Source: Cylindrotheca closterium
Lineage: Eukaryota; Bacillariophyta; Bacillariophyceae; Bacillariales; Bacillariaceae
DNA: 64,000 nucleotides
NCBI GenBank assembly: GCA_933822405.4
Contig: CAKOGP040001446.1
Span: forward strand, 230,120 to 294,119
Reading direction: 5' to 3'
Positions 10,207 to 20,342 of the stretch are shown piece by piece. Within the stretch, counting starts at the first letter, position 1; every line of letters starts with the position of its first letter. The notes beneath the pieces are model-generated. The model saw nothing but the letters and a program-made list of their open reading frames with translations, made no database searches and was not told where the DNA came from. The position numbers and the translations under genes were made by a program.

Positions 10207-11252
10207 GTTGAAATTGACGCTTGTGGTTGATGTCGATCCTCAAATTGTGAGCTTCGTGTATTTTAGATTGCTGTTGTGGGGAGACTTTGCAATCGGGTTT
10301 TTTCCCGTTTGGTCGTAAAAAACGTGTGGAATCGCATCGAGTCAGTCACTCACACTCGCATCGTGCCGGTACTGGTACTGTAACCATCCATCATACTGTA
10401 GATGAGACGACATTTCCGACATAGTGCTCATTAGGCCGGTTTTGAGGCCAAATAGATCATCGAATAGGAGCCATTTTGCAGAGAACCTACGGTGTTACTT
10501 ATTGCCATCATGGAAGGAAGATTTTCGCACCAAAGATTTTATTTGGCAACGACTACATAGTCGCATCACGCATTCAGTCGTTACCTTCCGAGAAACTGTG
10601 CATTTAACGACTGACTCGCGCAGGGGGGTATTTATCGATGCTGTATTTCGGAAGTGGTAAAGTGGCGCCAGCAATATAAAAAAGTTCAACTTTCCCTAGA
10701 AGACCGCATTAATACACCCAATATACTGTACTGTACCTGTACCATACCGTTCGATGGTTTCCTATCGAGACTGTCTTCCGTCATGCCTGGGGGGAACGAG
10801 CGAGTATTGTGGGGTACGAGTACCAGTACCAGGGGAAAACCTACTGTGGTAATACCGTTCTCCTAGAAAGCTCCAGATGTGCAGTGACACGGATGTCAAA
10901 GTGTTCCGGTATGTGGTGTTTGTTGGATTGAAAGATAGTAGAAAACTTAAGTATTTTAAGGTATCAGGTCGATTTCCAATTGGAGCAGGTCTTGCGACGG
11001 TGCTATCATCGTTCCGCACCAAGACGCGAGAAACGGTGGCTAAATCATTTTCTTTGCTGTGTGGATGGCCAAACATTTTGACCATGGTGCGGTAAAAGGT
11101 GTTATGGCTGCCTCGTTCCTCTCCTGCCGGCTTCCTGTGCCAAACTGCACAGAAAGGTCTTGGCTTCGCGAGAAGTTTTGGGGCGATCGATATGTGGGGC
11201 ACGATTTTGATAGTCATTGTACAAAATTTCTCTGTTGACTGTTCGTGCCGAA

Positions 11253-11594
11253 TTATAGAATGAGGCCGTCATCCTCATCTTCTTCATCGGAAGAGTCACA
11301 CTCGATGAGAGGTGTTTTCCTCAAGTTGAGTTTTGGTGAGCAGGAATGAGGCGGTGCTTGTACTGGACTGCAAGACTGAACTTGATCACCAGTTTCTGCA
11401 GCCCAGCGACTCTTTCCTCGAGAGTGGTCGCTGACGTCCAGGGAGAATCTGTTGGAGGTGCTCCTTCGTCTTTGGTACATCGCTGGAGAAGCGTTATCCA
11501 TAACGATTGTGATTTCTGCGGTTCCCATGGAGTGACTTGACTTTTCGCTGAGCATGGTTTGAAGGAAGGATTGGAGTGGAGTGTGGTTGCTCAT
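11253..11594 (-). CDS. Orphan 113-residue protein, array copy 4
   Basis: Second 1388-bp unit. Gene and 5' flank look identical to copy 3; the 3' flank differs from that of copy 3 (starts CGGCACGAACAGTCAACAGAG on the gene strand) and is shared with copies 5 and 6. Function unknown. Confidence 0.7.
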   Translation of the reverse strand: MSNHTPLQSFLQTMLSEKSSHSMGTAEITIVMDNASPAMYQRRRSTSNRFSLDVSDHSRGKSRWAAETGDQVQSCSPVQAPPHSCSPKLNLRKTPLIECDSSDEEDEDDGLIL

Positions 11595-12640
11595 GTTGAA
11601 ATTGACGCTTGTGGTTGATGTCGATCCTCAAATTGTGAGCTTCGTGTATTTTAGATTGCTGTTGTGGGGAGACTTTGCAATCGGGTTTTTTCCCGTTTGG
11701 TCGTAAAAAACGTGTGGAATCGCATCGAGTCAGTCACTCACACTCGCATCGTGCCGGTACTGGTACTGTAACCATCCATCATACTGTAGATGAGACGACA
11801 TTTCCGACATAGTGCTCATTAGGCCGGTTTTGAGGCCAAATAGATCATCGAATAGGAGCCATTTTGCAGAGAACCTACGGTGTTACTTATTGCCATCATG
11901 GAAGGAAGATTTTCGCACCAAAGATTTTATTTGGCAACGACTACATAGTCGCATCACGCATTCAGTCGTTACCTTCCGAGAAACTGTGCATTTAACGACT
12001 GACTCGCGCAGGGGGGTATTTATCGATGCTGTATTTCGGAAGTGGTAAAGTGGCGCCAGCAATATAAAAAAGTTCAACTTTCCCTAGAAGACCGCATTAA
12101 TACACCCAATATACTGTACTGTACCTGTACCATACCGTTCGATGGTTTCCTATCGAGACTGTCTTCCGTCATGCCTGGGGGGAACGAGCGAGTATTGTGG
12201 GGTACGAGTACCAGTACCAGGGGAAAACCTACTGTGGTAATACCGTTCTCCTAGAAAGCTCCAGATGTGCAGTGACACGGATGTCAAAGTGTTCCGGTAT
12301 GTGGTGTTTGTTGGATTGAAAGATAGTAGAAAACTTAAGTATTTTAAGGTATCAGGTCGATTTCCAATTGGAGCAGGTCTTGCGACGGTGCTATCATCGT
12401 TCCGCACCAAGACGCGAGAAACGGTGGCTAAATCATTTTCTTTGCTGTGTGGATGGCCAAACATTTTGACCATGGTGCGGTAAAAGGTGTTATGGCTGCC
12501 TCGTTCCTCTCCTGCCGGCTTCCTGTGCCAAACTGCACAGAAAGGTCTTGGCTTCGCGAGAAGTTTTGGGGCGATCGATATGTGGGGCACGATTTTGATA
12601 GTCATTGTACAAAATTTCTCTGTTGACTGTTCGTGCCGAA

Positions 12641-12982
12641 TTATAGAATGAGGCCGTCATCCTCATCTTCTTCATCGGAAGAGTCACACTCGATGAGAGG
12701 TGTTTTCCTCAAGTTGAGTTTTGGTGAGCAGGAATGAGGCGGTGCTTGTACTGGACTGCAAGACTGAACTTGATCACCAGTTTCTGCAGCCCAGCGACTC
12801 TTTCCTCGAGAGTGGTCGCTGACGTCCAGGGAGAATCTGTTGGAGGTGCTCCTTCGTCTTTGGTACATCGCTGGAGAAGCGTTATCCATAACGATTGTGA
12901 TTTCTGCGGTTCCCATGGAGTGACTTGACTTTTCGCTGAGCATGGTTTGAAGGAAGGATTGGAGTGGGGTGTGGTTGCTCAT
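12641..12982 (-). CDS. Orphan 113-residue protein, array copy 5
   Basis: Same protein as copies 3, 4 and 6. One silent change (ACC for ACT, Thr5) is shared only with copy 6. Just upstream of the ATG about 12 bases present in copies 3, 4 and 6 are missing, and the upstream sequence changes completely after about 13011, so its promoter is not that of copies 3 and 4. The frame extends eight codons upstream (to 13006). Confidence 0.65.
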   Translation of the reverse strand: MSNHTPLQSFLQTMLSEKSSHSMGTAEITIVMDNASPAMYQRRRSTSNRFSLDVSDHSRGKSRWAAETGDQVQSCSPVQAPPHSCSPKLNLRKTPLIECDSSDEEDEDDGLIL

Positions 12983-13558
12983 GATGAAATTGATGTCGCT
13001 TTTCAAATTGTGTACTTTATTTTGTGAATCGAGTTTTTTTAGCGCCTCGTGTGCGAATCCTAATCGGGTTTGTGAGATGACACAAAGTTGCAGTACTGTA
13101 TTATGTTATATAGTACGGTTCCACATATTCTTTCCATAAAAGATCTAATTAAAAAATTTGTTGACCAAATAGCCGATGCACGAGACGCGCCAATTTACCG
13201 AAAAGCCCTGAGTCCGGAGTGGCCGAAAACTTCTCCTCAGGGGCATAGGTGTTGCCTCCATTAACACTTATTGGTTTTTGAAAGAATGTTCTTCCGCAAG
13301 GGCCAAGCCGATTGGAAAGGCCATGTTGCAGTTCTCCTCAAAAGAGCCTTTCTCTTTTGTCCGAGTTACTTATAGGAAAAATCTTGGTTCTTTATTTCAA
13401 AAAATAGAAGGGTCCGAAAACGGGATGATCAGATACGCCGGAAATCAAATCAACATTCCCGAAAGTGAACATGAACAGAACAAACTGCAATCACAACGCA
13501 ACGCAAAGCAAAGCATACAATTTGAAAAGCGACACCAACCACAAGCGTCAATTTCATC
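12983..13558. other. Spacer between divergent copies 5 and 6
   Basis: About 500 bases (13012-13516) between the inverted arms. It shows no similarity to the other array spacers and no convincing gene. It would have to act as the shared promoter region if both copies are expressed. Confidence 0.5.
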
Positions 13559-13900
13559 ATGAGCAACCACACCCCACTCCAATCCTTCCTTCAAACCATG
13601 CTCAGCGAAAAGTCAAGTCACTCCATGGGAACCGCAGAAATCACAATCGTTATGGATAACGCTTCTCCAGCGATGTACCAAAGACGAAGGAGCACCTCCA
13701 ACAGATTCTCCCTGGACGTCAGCGACCACTCTCGAGGAAAGAGTCGCTGGGCTGCAGAAACTGGTGATCAAGTTCAGTCTTGCAGTCCAGTACAAGCACC
13801 GCCTCATTCCTGCTCACCAAAACTCAACTTGAGGAAAACACCTCTCATCGAGTGTGACTCTTCCGATGAAGAAGATGAGGATGACGGCCTCATTCTATAA
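13559..13900 (+). CDS. Orphan 113-residue protein, array copy 6 (inverted)
   Basis: Only plus-strand copy. The protein is identical to copies 3-5, and it carries the same silent Thr5 codon as copy 5. The 5' flank keeps the fuller ancestral form (CAACCACAAGCGTCAATTTC). It faces away from copy 5. Confidence 0.7.
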   Translation: MSNHTPLQSFLQTMLSEKSSHSMGTAEITIVMDNASPAMYQRRRSTSNRFSLDVSDHSRGKSRWAAETGDQVQSCSPVQAPPHSCSPKLNLRKTPLIECDSSDEEDEDDGLIL

Positions 13901-13933
13901 TTCGGCACGAACAGTCAACAGAGAGATTTTGGA

Positions 13934-14435
13934 AGAAACATACCAATACATAAAATATGGCCATACTGACATAGAACTTATAACATAATACTTATTTTGA
14001 ATACACTTCCTACCAAATAATCGTAGGACATACTTTGGCAGACGAAGGTCGTGCATGATTATGGTGGGTACCACCTAGTAGCCAAGGGTTACAATCTTTC
14101 CACCCTGCCCCACGTACTCGATGCAGAAGGAAAGAGGAAGCTCTTTTGTTTCGGAACCGAAACCCACCACCACCGGTGTGCACATCCCTGGGGGTGTTCT
14201 TGCGAGATAGCAACACCTTATTTTCTTCCTTGTAAAAGTTTTCGATTCTAACTTCATCCGTTCGAATGAGTCAAAGCGTATATCGGGGCATGGAGAAAAT
14301 GAGAAAAATTGCCACACAACCACACGCTTTGATAAAAACAAAACATGAATGCAGTAGCAGCAAACACTCTCTTCTCGACAAGCTAAATTTTCCAAACATA
14401 GTTACTTGTGCATAGTTGTTCATAGTTCAACCATC
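13934..14435. other. Intergenic before the GPATCH1-like gene
   Basis: No gene seen. Open frames here on either strand are short and unconserved. It should contain the promoter of the 14436 gene. Confidence 0.5.
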
Positions 14436-16652
14436 ATGTCAGGGCGCCCGGTGTACATTCCTCCCGCAAAGAGAAAAAGTGGCAGCAACAACAACAGCAA
14501 GCCACAGAGATTTCATGGAGCGTTCACGGGTGGATTCTCCGCGGGGTATTTCAATACTGTGGATACTAAAGAAGGATGGAAGCCAAGCAATCAAAAACTC
14601 AAAGACCAGCGTTTGGAGGATTTTATGGACGAGCAAGATCACGAAGAATGGGGGGGACCAACAAAGGTTCGGCAAGATTACCATCCGGATACAAAAGATA
14701 CCACCTCCAGTTTGAGACCAGGCCCTGAAAAGAAAACCGAGTCATTGGACACACTCCTTCGGATATCAGCCCATCGAGCGATTGGTTCGAGGCTCCTGAG
14801 GAAGCTTGGTTGGAGAGAAGAAGGAAAGGCCGCCTTTGTGCCCATGGGACGTGACGAACAAGTTGAAACTAAGCAGGAAGAAGATAATGACGCTAATTTG
14901 GTTCTTTCTAGGAGGCGGCTGAAAAAGATTCGCCTGCAAACCAATCGCTTCAAAATTCCACCACCTAAGCTGGACGACTGTGGACTGGGATTTGAACCGC
15001 ACCAAGATGCACCGGAATTCAAAGCCTTTCGAGAGCGAAAAAAGCAACTCGCCAAAGAACGTGGTTCAGCAGGTGGCTCTAGTAGCGATGTCTACCGAGC
15101 ATCGGCACTGACAGAAGGAAACAACGGGGATCAACTCTCGAGCGGAAAAGGTGACAACGATTGTGATGATTATTTGAATTATGAAACCACAGAAGATTTC
15201 ATTGGGAAGACGTCAGTAGGTGGATTCGCTCTCAGAGACGACGAAGATGATGCTTACGACAATACAACCAACGGAAGGCCAGGTGGGAAACCTTCTCGTG
15301 ACATGTTGGGGGACGAATACAACACGGAAATTTACGAACATCGAGACAGTGACAATGAAGAATCAGCTGGGGATGTTACATTTGATCCATCTCGAGCGCA
15401 ATTGAATGATAGAGGCCTGTTACAGCGCAAGACTGATCTTAGTGGCGTTCTGTCGTCGTGGGCGAACACGTCCAGCAATACGACCAAAGCAGCAGCGTTG
15501 ATGTCGAACGGAAAGCCTCCTTTGGAAGGATTTGTTTTGGGTGGAAGCATAAATTCTCACAAGAAACGTTATCCTGGTCCAGACATGCCTAGAGATTACA
15601 TCACAAAACGACACATCTTTGGAGAAAATGAACATCCACTGATTTTCCAAACAATTGCTCGAGCGGTCAAACTACAAGAGAAAGAACAGCACCGACAAAA
15701 AATGAACCAGAAGGTTCTTCCTCCGTTGACAGGAAGCAAGAACTTTGTCAATCTTGCACTAGCAATGAAAAATCGTTTCACCACTAGCAAAACCGAAGAA
15801 ACCAAGGTAACAGGCCGAGCTGGCTTGTACAAACCCGACCCACTTGTTGCAAAACGTCAAAGAGGCGAAGACACATCTCCGACAAACGTTCCTACCGCCA
15901 AGAAACCTATTGTGCTGAAGCGCACAGTCCAAACCTTTCTTCCTCATCCATTGCTCTGTAAACGATTCGGAGTTCCTGTGCCAAAGAATGCCGTCGGAAT
16001 ATCTATGAATTCATCCATGATATCTTCAAATCAACCTTCAAGAGTTACAGAAGCCAACTACTTTGAAACGGAGATTATGAGTGTTCGGGAAAACAAAAAA
16101 GTGTCAAAGCAGGAGAAAGTAAGAGATAAAAAGAAGGCTAGCGATAAAGCGAATCCTGACATGGACATGGAGCAAGATCCAGATGGTCTGCAACGGCCAT
16201 CTATGGAAAAGCTCAAGTCCATTTTCGAAGCCAACTCCGATACTGATTCCAGTACCGATCTTGATGCTTCTAGCGATGAAGATGAGGAACAAGAGGAACG
16301 ACCGGGGAACGAAATGATGCAAAGAGCAAAGGATATTGTCGCGAACGCTGTTGCCATGGGAGGCGAAAGGCCTTCCTCCGAAACATCTCGGCCGATGCCT
16401 GGCAGCAAGGAGGACAATGACAACAACAAAGACGACATGTCGTCATCTGCTTCTTCCGCTGACTCCAGACGGCGCGAACGTCGTAGCAAACGAAAGAGCC
16501 ACCGAAAGCACTCCTCTCGGAGACGGAAACGATCGCGTTCACCAGATGCAGATGACGTAGATCACCGACGTCCCAAAGAGCGCCGGCGAAAGCATGATCG
16601 AAAGCATAAAAAGAAGAAGTCGTCTCGACACAAAAGGGACAAAGATGTTTAG
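14436..16652 (+). CDS. G-patch splicing protein, GPATCH1/TGH-like
   Basis: Open frame of 738 residues from the ATG in CCATCATGTCAG. The N-terminal block FHGAFTGGFSAGYFNTVDTK ... LKDQRLEDFMDEQDHEEWG is the DUF1604 signature found only in the GPATCH1/TOUGH family; a G-patch follows (AHRAIGSRLLRKLGWREEG, residue about 120). Further conserved-looking pieces are GLGFEPHQDAPEFKAFRE, an SSWANTSSN region and a KRHIFGENEHPL motif. The C-terminus is long and rich in RS, KH and RK, typical of spliceosome-associated nuclear proteins. Members act with DEAH helicases in pre-mRNA or miRNA processing; the partner here is unknown. It ends only 64 bases from the convergent sulfotransferase stop. Confidence 0.88.
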   Translation: MSGRPVYIPPAKRKSGSNNNSKPQRFHGAFTGGFSAGYFNTVDTKEGWKPSNQKLKDQRLEDFMDEQDHEEWGGPTKVRQDYHPDTKDTTSSLRPGPEKKTESLDTLLRISAHRAIGSRLLRKLGWREEGKAAFVPMGRDEQVETKQEEDNDANLVLSRRRLKKIRLQTNRFKIPPPKLDDCGLGFEPHQDAPEFKAFRERKKQLAKERGSAGGSSSDVYRASALTEGNNGDQLSSGKGDNDCDDYLNYETTEDFIGKTSVGGFALRDDEDDAYDNTTNGRPGGKPSRDMLGDEYNTEIYEHRDSDNEESAGDVTFDPSRAQLNDRGLLQRKTDLSGVLSSWANTSSNTTKAAALMSNGKPPLEGFVLGGSINSHKKRYPGPDMPRDYITKRHIFGENEHPLIFQTIARAVKLQEKEQHRQKMNQKVLPPLTGSKNFVNLALAMKNRFTTSKTEETKVTGRAGLYKPDPLVAKRQRGEDTSPTNVPTAKKPIVLKRTVQTFLPHPLLCKRFGVPVPKNAVGISMNSSMISSNQPSRVTEANYFETEIMSVRENKKVSKQEKVRDKKKASDKANPDMDMEQDPDGLQRPSMEKLKSIFEANSDTDSSTDLDASSDEDEEQEERPGNEMMQRAKDIVANAVAMGGERPSSETSRPMPGSKEDNDNNKDDMSSSASSADSRRRERRSKRKSHRKHSSRRRKRSRSPDADDVDHRRPKERRRKHDRKHKKKKSSRHKRDKDV

Positions 16653-16716
16653 ACAGAAAATGATGCGAATATTTTAATAAAAAATAGTAGCACATTGTTT
16701 TGGTTCTAGTCTGTTA

Positions 16717-18231
16717 TCACGCTTCATCCCAAATACCGTCCCACTCGCTTCCGAGCACGTCCTTCAACTGCTGATTGTATGGCCGAAAGAAGATTTCCAA
16801 CTTCTTTCTCGTTTCTGGTTTCATCTTGACGTTATCACCATACCTGGTCTTGTGCACCCGATCAAAATGGGATATTTCATAGGGCGGCAACTCGAGAAAC
16901 TCCAAAACCTGATGGTAAATTGCTTTCGAGAGAACCTTCATTTGTTCGCTGGAGAAAACCATTAGATCGGAACTTGGTTTTCCATAGTCTTTCATCGCTT
17001 TGAGCCATTGTCGCAGTTGAATGCTGTAGAGCCCTCGTCCCAAAGGACTGTTTATCCCCAGCCGTGTATACGTCTTCCATGCCTTTGCTTCTCCTGCCGA
17101 TCCATAATAGCTCAGGTCAGCGTTGTCAGGAGGCAACACGCCGACTTCAGCCAGTACGTTCATATCCATTTCAACATACTCTTCAAAGGATGGTAAATTT
17201 GTCAGGTTTCCAAGCGAGTCATAATTGTGCTGCATATAATACTGACTCCAGGCACGGTCCACTGGATTCCGCAAAAAGACCAACAGCTTGACCCATGGTC
17301 CACAGGCACATAAAACCCGTTGGGGCACTCGATCACTCTCAAACAAATAGTTCGGGGTCGCATCCATAATGTAGGCTGGATTGACTTTTTGTTGCTGCTG
17401 GAAAATGGTCATGTTATAATCCTTGCTCATGGATTCAGAATGATATTTATTCAGAATGTCGTTTCCATTTAGATTTGTGAGAGAAGAAGCAGAATCACCG
17501 TCATTCTGCCAGGCATCCATGTCATCGTCAAAGAAATGAAGTTCTTTGGAAGGCAAATAAATGAACCGCGGGTGATTGTACAAGTAATACGCCATGGCGG
17601 TGGTCCCACCCTTTTGAGCGCCCAATATCAAGACATGTGGTGCACGTTTCTTCCAATCGTGGTGCGGAGGCTGTACATCTTGTACCAGGGAAATCGGAGT
17701 CTTGCAAGTAACATCGACATGAAATTGAGCCAACGAAAACGGTTTGGAGCGCTGTCGCATGCCCTTTTTGTAAAACTCGATGGCGGATTGTATGCCGAGA
17801 GATTCCAGGGGATAAACTTTTGTCGTGTTGATGTTGGTGATGGAGAAGGCATCATCAGTGGCACCCACAATTTCCGTTGGTTTCTCAGATTGCTCCTCAG
17901 CAAGTTTTGACTGGCCCTTCATGAAGTTGCGTCTCACTCCTGGAGAGGCGTGATTGACAATTGGTGGAGCTGAGGGCGGCTTTGATCCAAGTTGAACAAC
18001 TCCTGCCGCAATCACCAAGAGTACCATCGCCGATATTTTAATAATATGATAAAATTTTCTTCTTGTTGCTACCAAAAGAGGAGTAGGAATACATCTGAAA
18101 GGTCCTTGCTCTTTCTTGGTTTCCTCAACAGGGGCTTGGTGTTTCAGATTTTGATTCACCTCCGTAGTCTCAGCTGGATGTTTTCGCTGCCGTGTACTGA
18201 TTGCAAACGCTGATGACAAAGACGACTCCAT
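16717..18231 (-). CDS. Sulfotransferase, type II membrane (heparan-sulfate-type fold)
   Basis: Single open frame of 504 residues. A cytoplasmic tail of about 58 residues is followed by a signal anchor (residues 61-79, IIKISAMVLLVIAAGVV). The catalytic domain has the PAPS 5'-phosphosulfate loop HVLILGAQKGGTTAMAYYL (about 199-217), a PKELHFFD-like strand (SKELHFFDDD) and the 3'-phosphate site VFLRNPVDRAWSQYYM (about 318-333), as in the NDST/3-OST sulfotransferase group. It should transfer sulfate from PAPS to a glycan or other acceptor in the Golgi; the acceptor is unknown. Diatoms do make sulfated polysaccharides, which fits. Confidence 0.88.
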   Translation of the reverse strand: MESSLSSAFAISTRQRKHPAETTEVNQNLKHQAPVEETKKEQGPFRCIPTPLLVATRRKFYHIIKISAMVLLVIAAGVVQLGSKPPSAPPIVNHASPGVRRNFMKGQSKLAEEQSEKPTEIVGATDDAFSITNINTTKVYPLESLGIQSAIEFYKKGMRQRSKPFSLAQFHVDVTCKTPISLVQDVQPPHHDWKKRAPHVLILGAQKGGTTAMAYYLYNHPRFIYLPSKELHFFDDDMDAWQNDGDSASSLTNLNGNDILNKYHSESMSKDYNMTIFQQQQKVNPAYIMDATPNYLFESDRVPQRVLCACGPWVKLLVFLRNPVDRAWSQYYMQHNYDSLGNLTNLPSFEEYVEMDMNVLAEVGVLPPDNADLSYYGSAGEAKAWKTYTRLGINSPLGRGLYSIQLRQWLKAMKDYGKPSSDLMVFSSEQMKVLSKAIYHQVLEFLELPPYEISHFDRVHKTRYGDNVKMKPETRKKLEIFFRPYNQQLKDVLGSEWDGIWDEA

Positions 18232-18428
18232 GATGAACGAAACAGGCGATCCAGCATAGTTTGAATGGGCTAATGTGGTAGCTTGGTTGTTGATTGGAGG
18301 AGAAGTAACATTGGTAAGTTGTACTGTAGTTGTACCATTTTACGTTTGATGCTTTGTGTTCGATGTTTGTCCGTGAAAACGTCCGTTTGTGCCGTCAGAG
18401 GATCTATTCATTTTTTTAATTTAGCTCA

Positions 18429-19867
18429 CTGTTAGAAATAGAAAATAGGACGACTATCTTCAAAATAATCATTCAGATGCGAGTCATTAACTCTGCATTG
18501 TCCATGTGACCAATCAGGTCTACATGCACTGATGACTATCTACTTCAGTTCCATAACTATAGTATCAACTATTCTGCACTCAATCAAAGTTGCAACAACA
18601 ATCAATCTAGATGGTTTACTGAAAAGAATGAACAATTCTTTTCACTACGTTATTGGTTGGTCATCGCGTCAATTCACTTTCACCAAAGAATCTGGAACCT
18701 CAAAAACCTCAGTCAAATATTATACCGCATATAATATCTAACACGCTCCTTCGTCCAAGTGGCTCAACATCCATCAGCCGCATCATCACTTCACTGGATG
18801 ATATGTGTCCTTCCGAAAATGGTCTTGTTGACGCCTTGCTTGAGACGACACTTTAAAAATGAATAGCTGTATTTCCGAGAGCAATGAACACCAAGTTCGC
18901 TCCTTGATTTTTAACCTTCAGAGTGAGCCTTCGTTCAATACTTTCGGCAATAGAAAATCCAATCTCCTTCAAAGAACCGAAGATAACCCCCTGTTAGAAA
19001 TAGAAAATAGGACGACTATCTTCAAAATAATCATTCAGATGCGAGTCATTAACTCTGCATTGTCCATGTGACCAATCAGGTCTACATGCACTGATGACTA
19101 TCTACTTCAGTTCCATAACTATAGTATCAACTATTCTGCACTCAATCAAAGTTGCAACAACAATCAATCTAGATGGTTTACTGAAAAGAATGAACAATTC
19201 TTTTCACTACGTTATTGGTTGGTCATCGCGTCAATTCACTTTCACCAAAGAATCTGGAACCTCAAAAACCTCAGTCAAATATTATACCGCATATAATATC
19301 TAACACGCTCCTTCGTCCAAGTGGCTCAACATCCATCAGCCGCATCATCACTTCACTGGATGATATGTGTCCTTCCGAAAATGGTCTTGTTGACGCCTTG
19401 CTTGAGACGACACTTTAAAAATGAATAGCTGTATTTCCGAGAGCAATGAACACCAAGTTCGCTCCTTGATTTTTAACCTTCAGAGTGAGCCTTCGTTCAA
19501 TACTTTCGGCAATAGAAAATCCAATCTCCTTCAAAGAACCGAAGATAACCCCCTGTTAGAAATAGAAAATAGGACGACTATCTTCAAAATAATCATTCAG
19601 ATGCGAGTCATTAACTCTGCATTGTCCATGTGACCAATCAGGTCTACATGCACTGATGACTATCTACTTCAGTTCCATAACTATAGTATCAACTATTCTG
19701 CACTCAATCAAAGTTGCAACAACAATCAATCTAGATGGTTTACTGAAAAGAATGAACAATTCTTTTCACTACGTTATTGGTTGGTCATCGCGTCAATTCA
19801 CTTTCACCAAAGAATCTGGAACCTCAAAAACCTCAGTCAAATATTATACCGCATATAATATCTAACA
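18429..19867. repeat. Tandem repeat, 562-bp unit, about 2.56 copies
   Basis: Units start at 18429, 18991 and 19553 (CTGTTAGAAATAGAAAATAGG); the third is cut at 19867. All compared positions are identical. No protein in it is recognisable; the open frames repeat only because the DNA does. Each unit holds a 10-bp hairpin (first copy 18620-18644: TGAAAAGAAT, 5-base loop, ATTCTTTTCA). The array is flanked by AGCTCAC on both sides (18423-18429 and 19867-19873). Confidence 0.9.
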
Positions 19868-20342
19868 GCTCACCAACTTGACTTTTGAAAGAAAAAAGCC
19901 ATTGTTGCCCCAGAACAACTGAAGATTGCAATCAAGTGATACAACGATGAACATGAACACTCCTTTACCCATGCCTTCGGTGATATTATCCATTCGTACT
20001 GTGCTGTCTGTGGATGTTGCTACGAGAGGAAAAGAGCCAATGCGTTTGTGAGAGGAAAGGAAAATTTTCATCACAAGGTTCCGAACTATTTTGAATTGCC
20101 GTCGATCGGACGATTTTGATCATTTCGTGAAGCTAAATTGAATGCGGTGCCCATGTGCGCCGATACGGGGGGGGGGCTCTTTCGTGAAAAGGTCAAGGAA
20201 TCTGAGATTCAATGTTTTGGTATCATCCTCAGACATTTTCTCCGCTGTGCCACCATTCAGCAGCCACTGATAGTTGGCCTATTGTGCCTCAGTACGTACC
20301 AAGTGATTGATTTGCTACAGTCATATCCTATCATTTTGAACT
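19868..20342. other. Gap between repeat and MYND gene
   Basis: Contains a run of nine to ten G at about 20166. It could hold 5' exons of the damaged MYND gene, but I could not place any with confidence. Confidence 0.4.

Larger units (their letters stand above)
9856..12967. repeat. Tandem repeat, 1388-bp unit, about 2.24 copies
   Basis: Every stretch compared at 1388-base offset is identical between 9856 and 12967; the first mismatches seen are at 9855/11243 and at 11580/12968. Each full unit holds one orphan gene with its upstream region. Such identity means a very recent duplication, gene conversion, or an assembly effect. Confidence 0.9.
12613..13933. repeat. Inverted duplication, arms about 400 bp
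   Basis: The arm 12613-13011 (minus copy 5 with its flanks) reappears in reverse at 13517-13933 (plus copy 6), including the shared 3' flank CTGTTGACTGTTCGTGCCG and the 5' stretch ACAATTTGAAAAGCGAC. The arms differ by the small deletion in front of copy 5. Confidence 0.8.
6560..13935. repeat. Six-copy orphan-gene array (unit about 1.4-1.6 kb)
   Basis: Five head-to-tail units on the minus strand (stops at 6831, 8454, 9865, 11253, 12641) and one inverted unit (13559-13900). Homology is not limited to the gene: downstream (GAAGTTGCACG, GTGCAATTCAAG, TACTACATGCGATGG in units 1 and 2) and upstream stretches (AAAGACGGTTCT, GTAGGTAGCATGCC, GTGATGCTTCTTGGATTG) also align between units, with many indels. 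Only the 113-114-codon frame stays open in all units. Spacing is 1623, 1411, 1388 and 1388 bases. Confidence 0.9.

Noticed and set aside
10424..11095. Small frames inside the 1388-bp unit (70-78 codons, repeated in the next unit)
   Set aside because: They recur only because the DNA is duplicated; the homologous region of units 1 and 2 does not keep these frames.
13205..13250. Class II tRNA-like string (GAGTGGCCGAAAAC)
   Set aside because: Could not build a cloverleaf with acceptor, anticodon and T-loop. I found no convincing tRNA in the window.
13278..13562. 94-codon frame just upstream of array copy 6
   Set aside because: Not conserved in any other array unit and overlaps the 5' flank of copy 6.
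18532..19865. 67-70-codon frames inside the 562-bp repeat
   Set aside because: Repeated only with the DNA; no independent conservation or recognisable protein.
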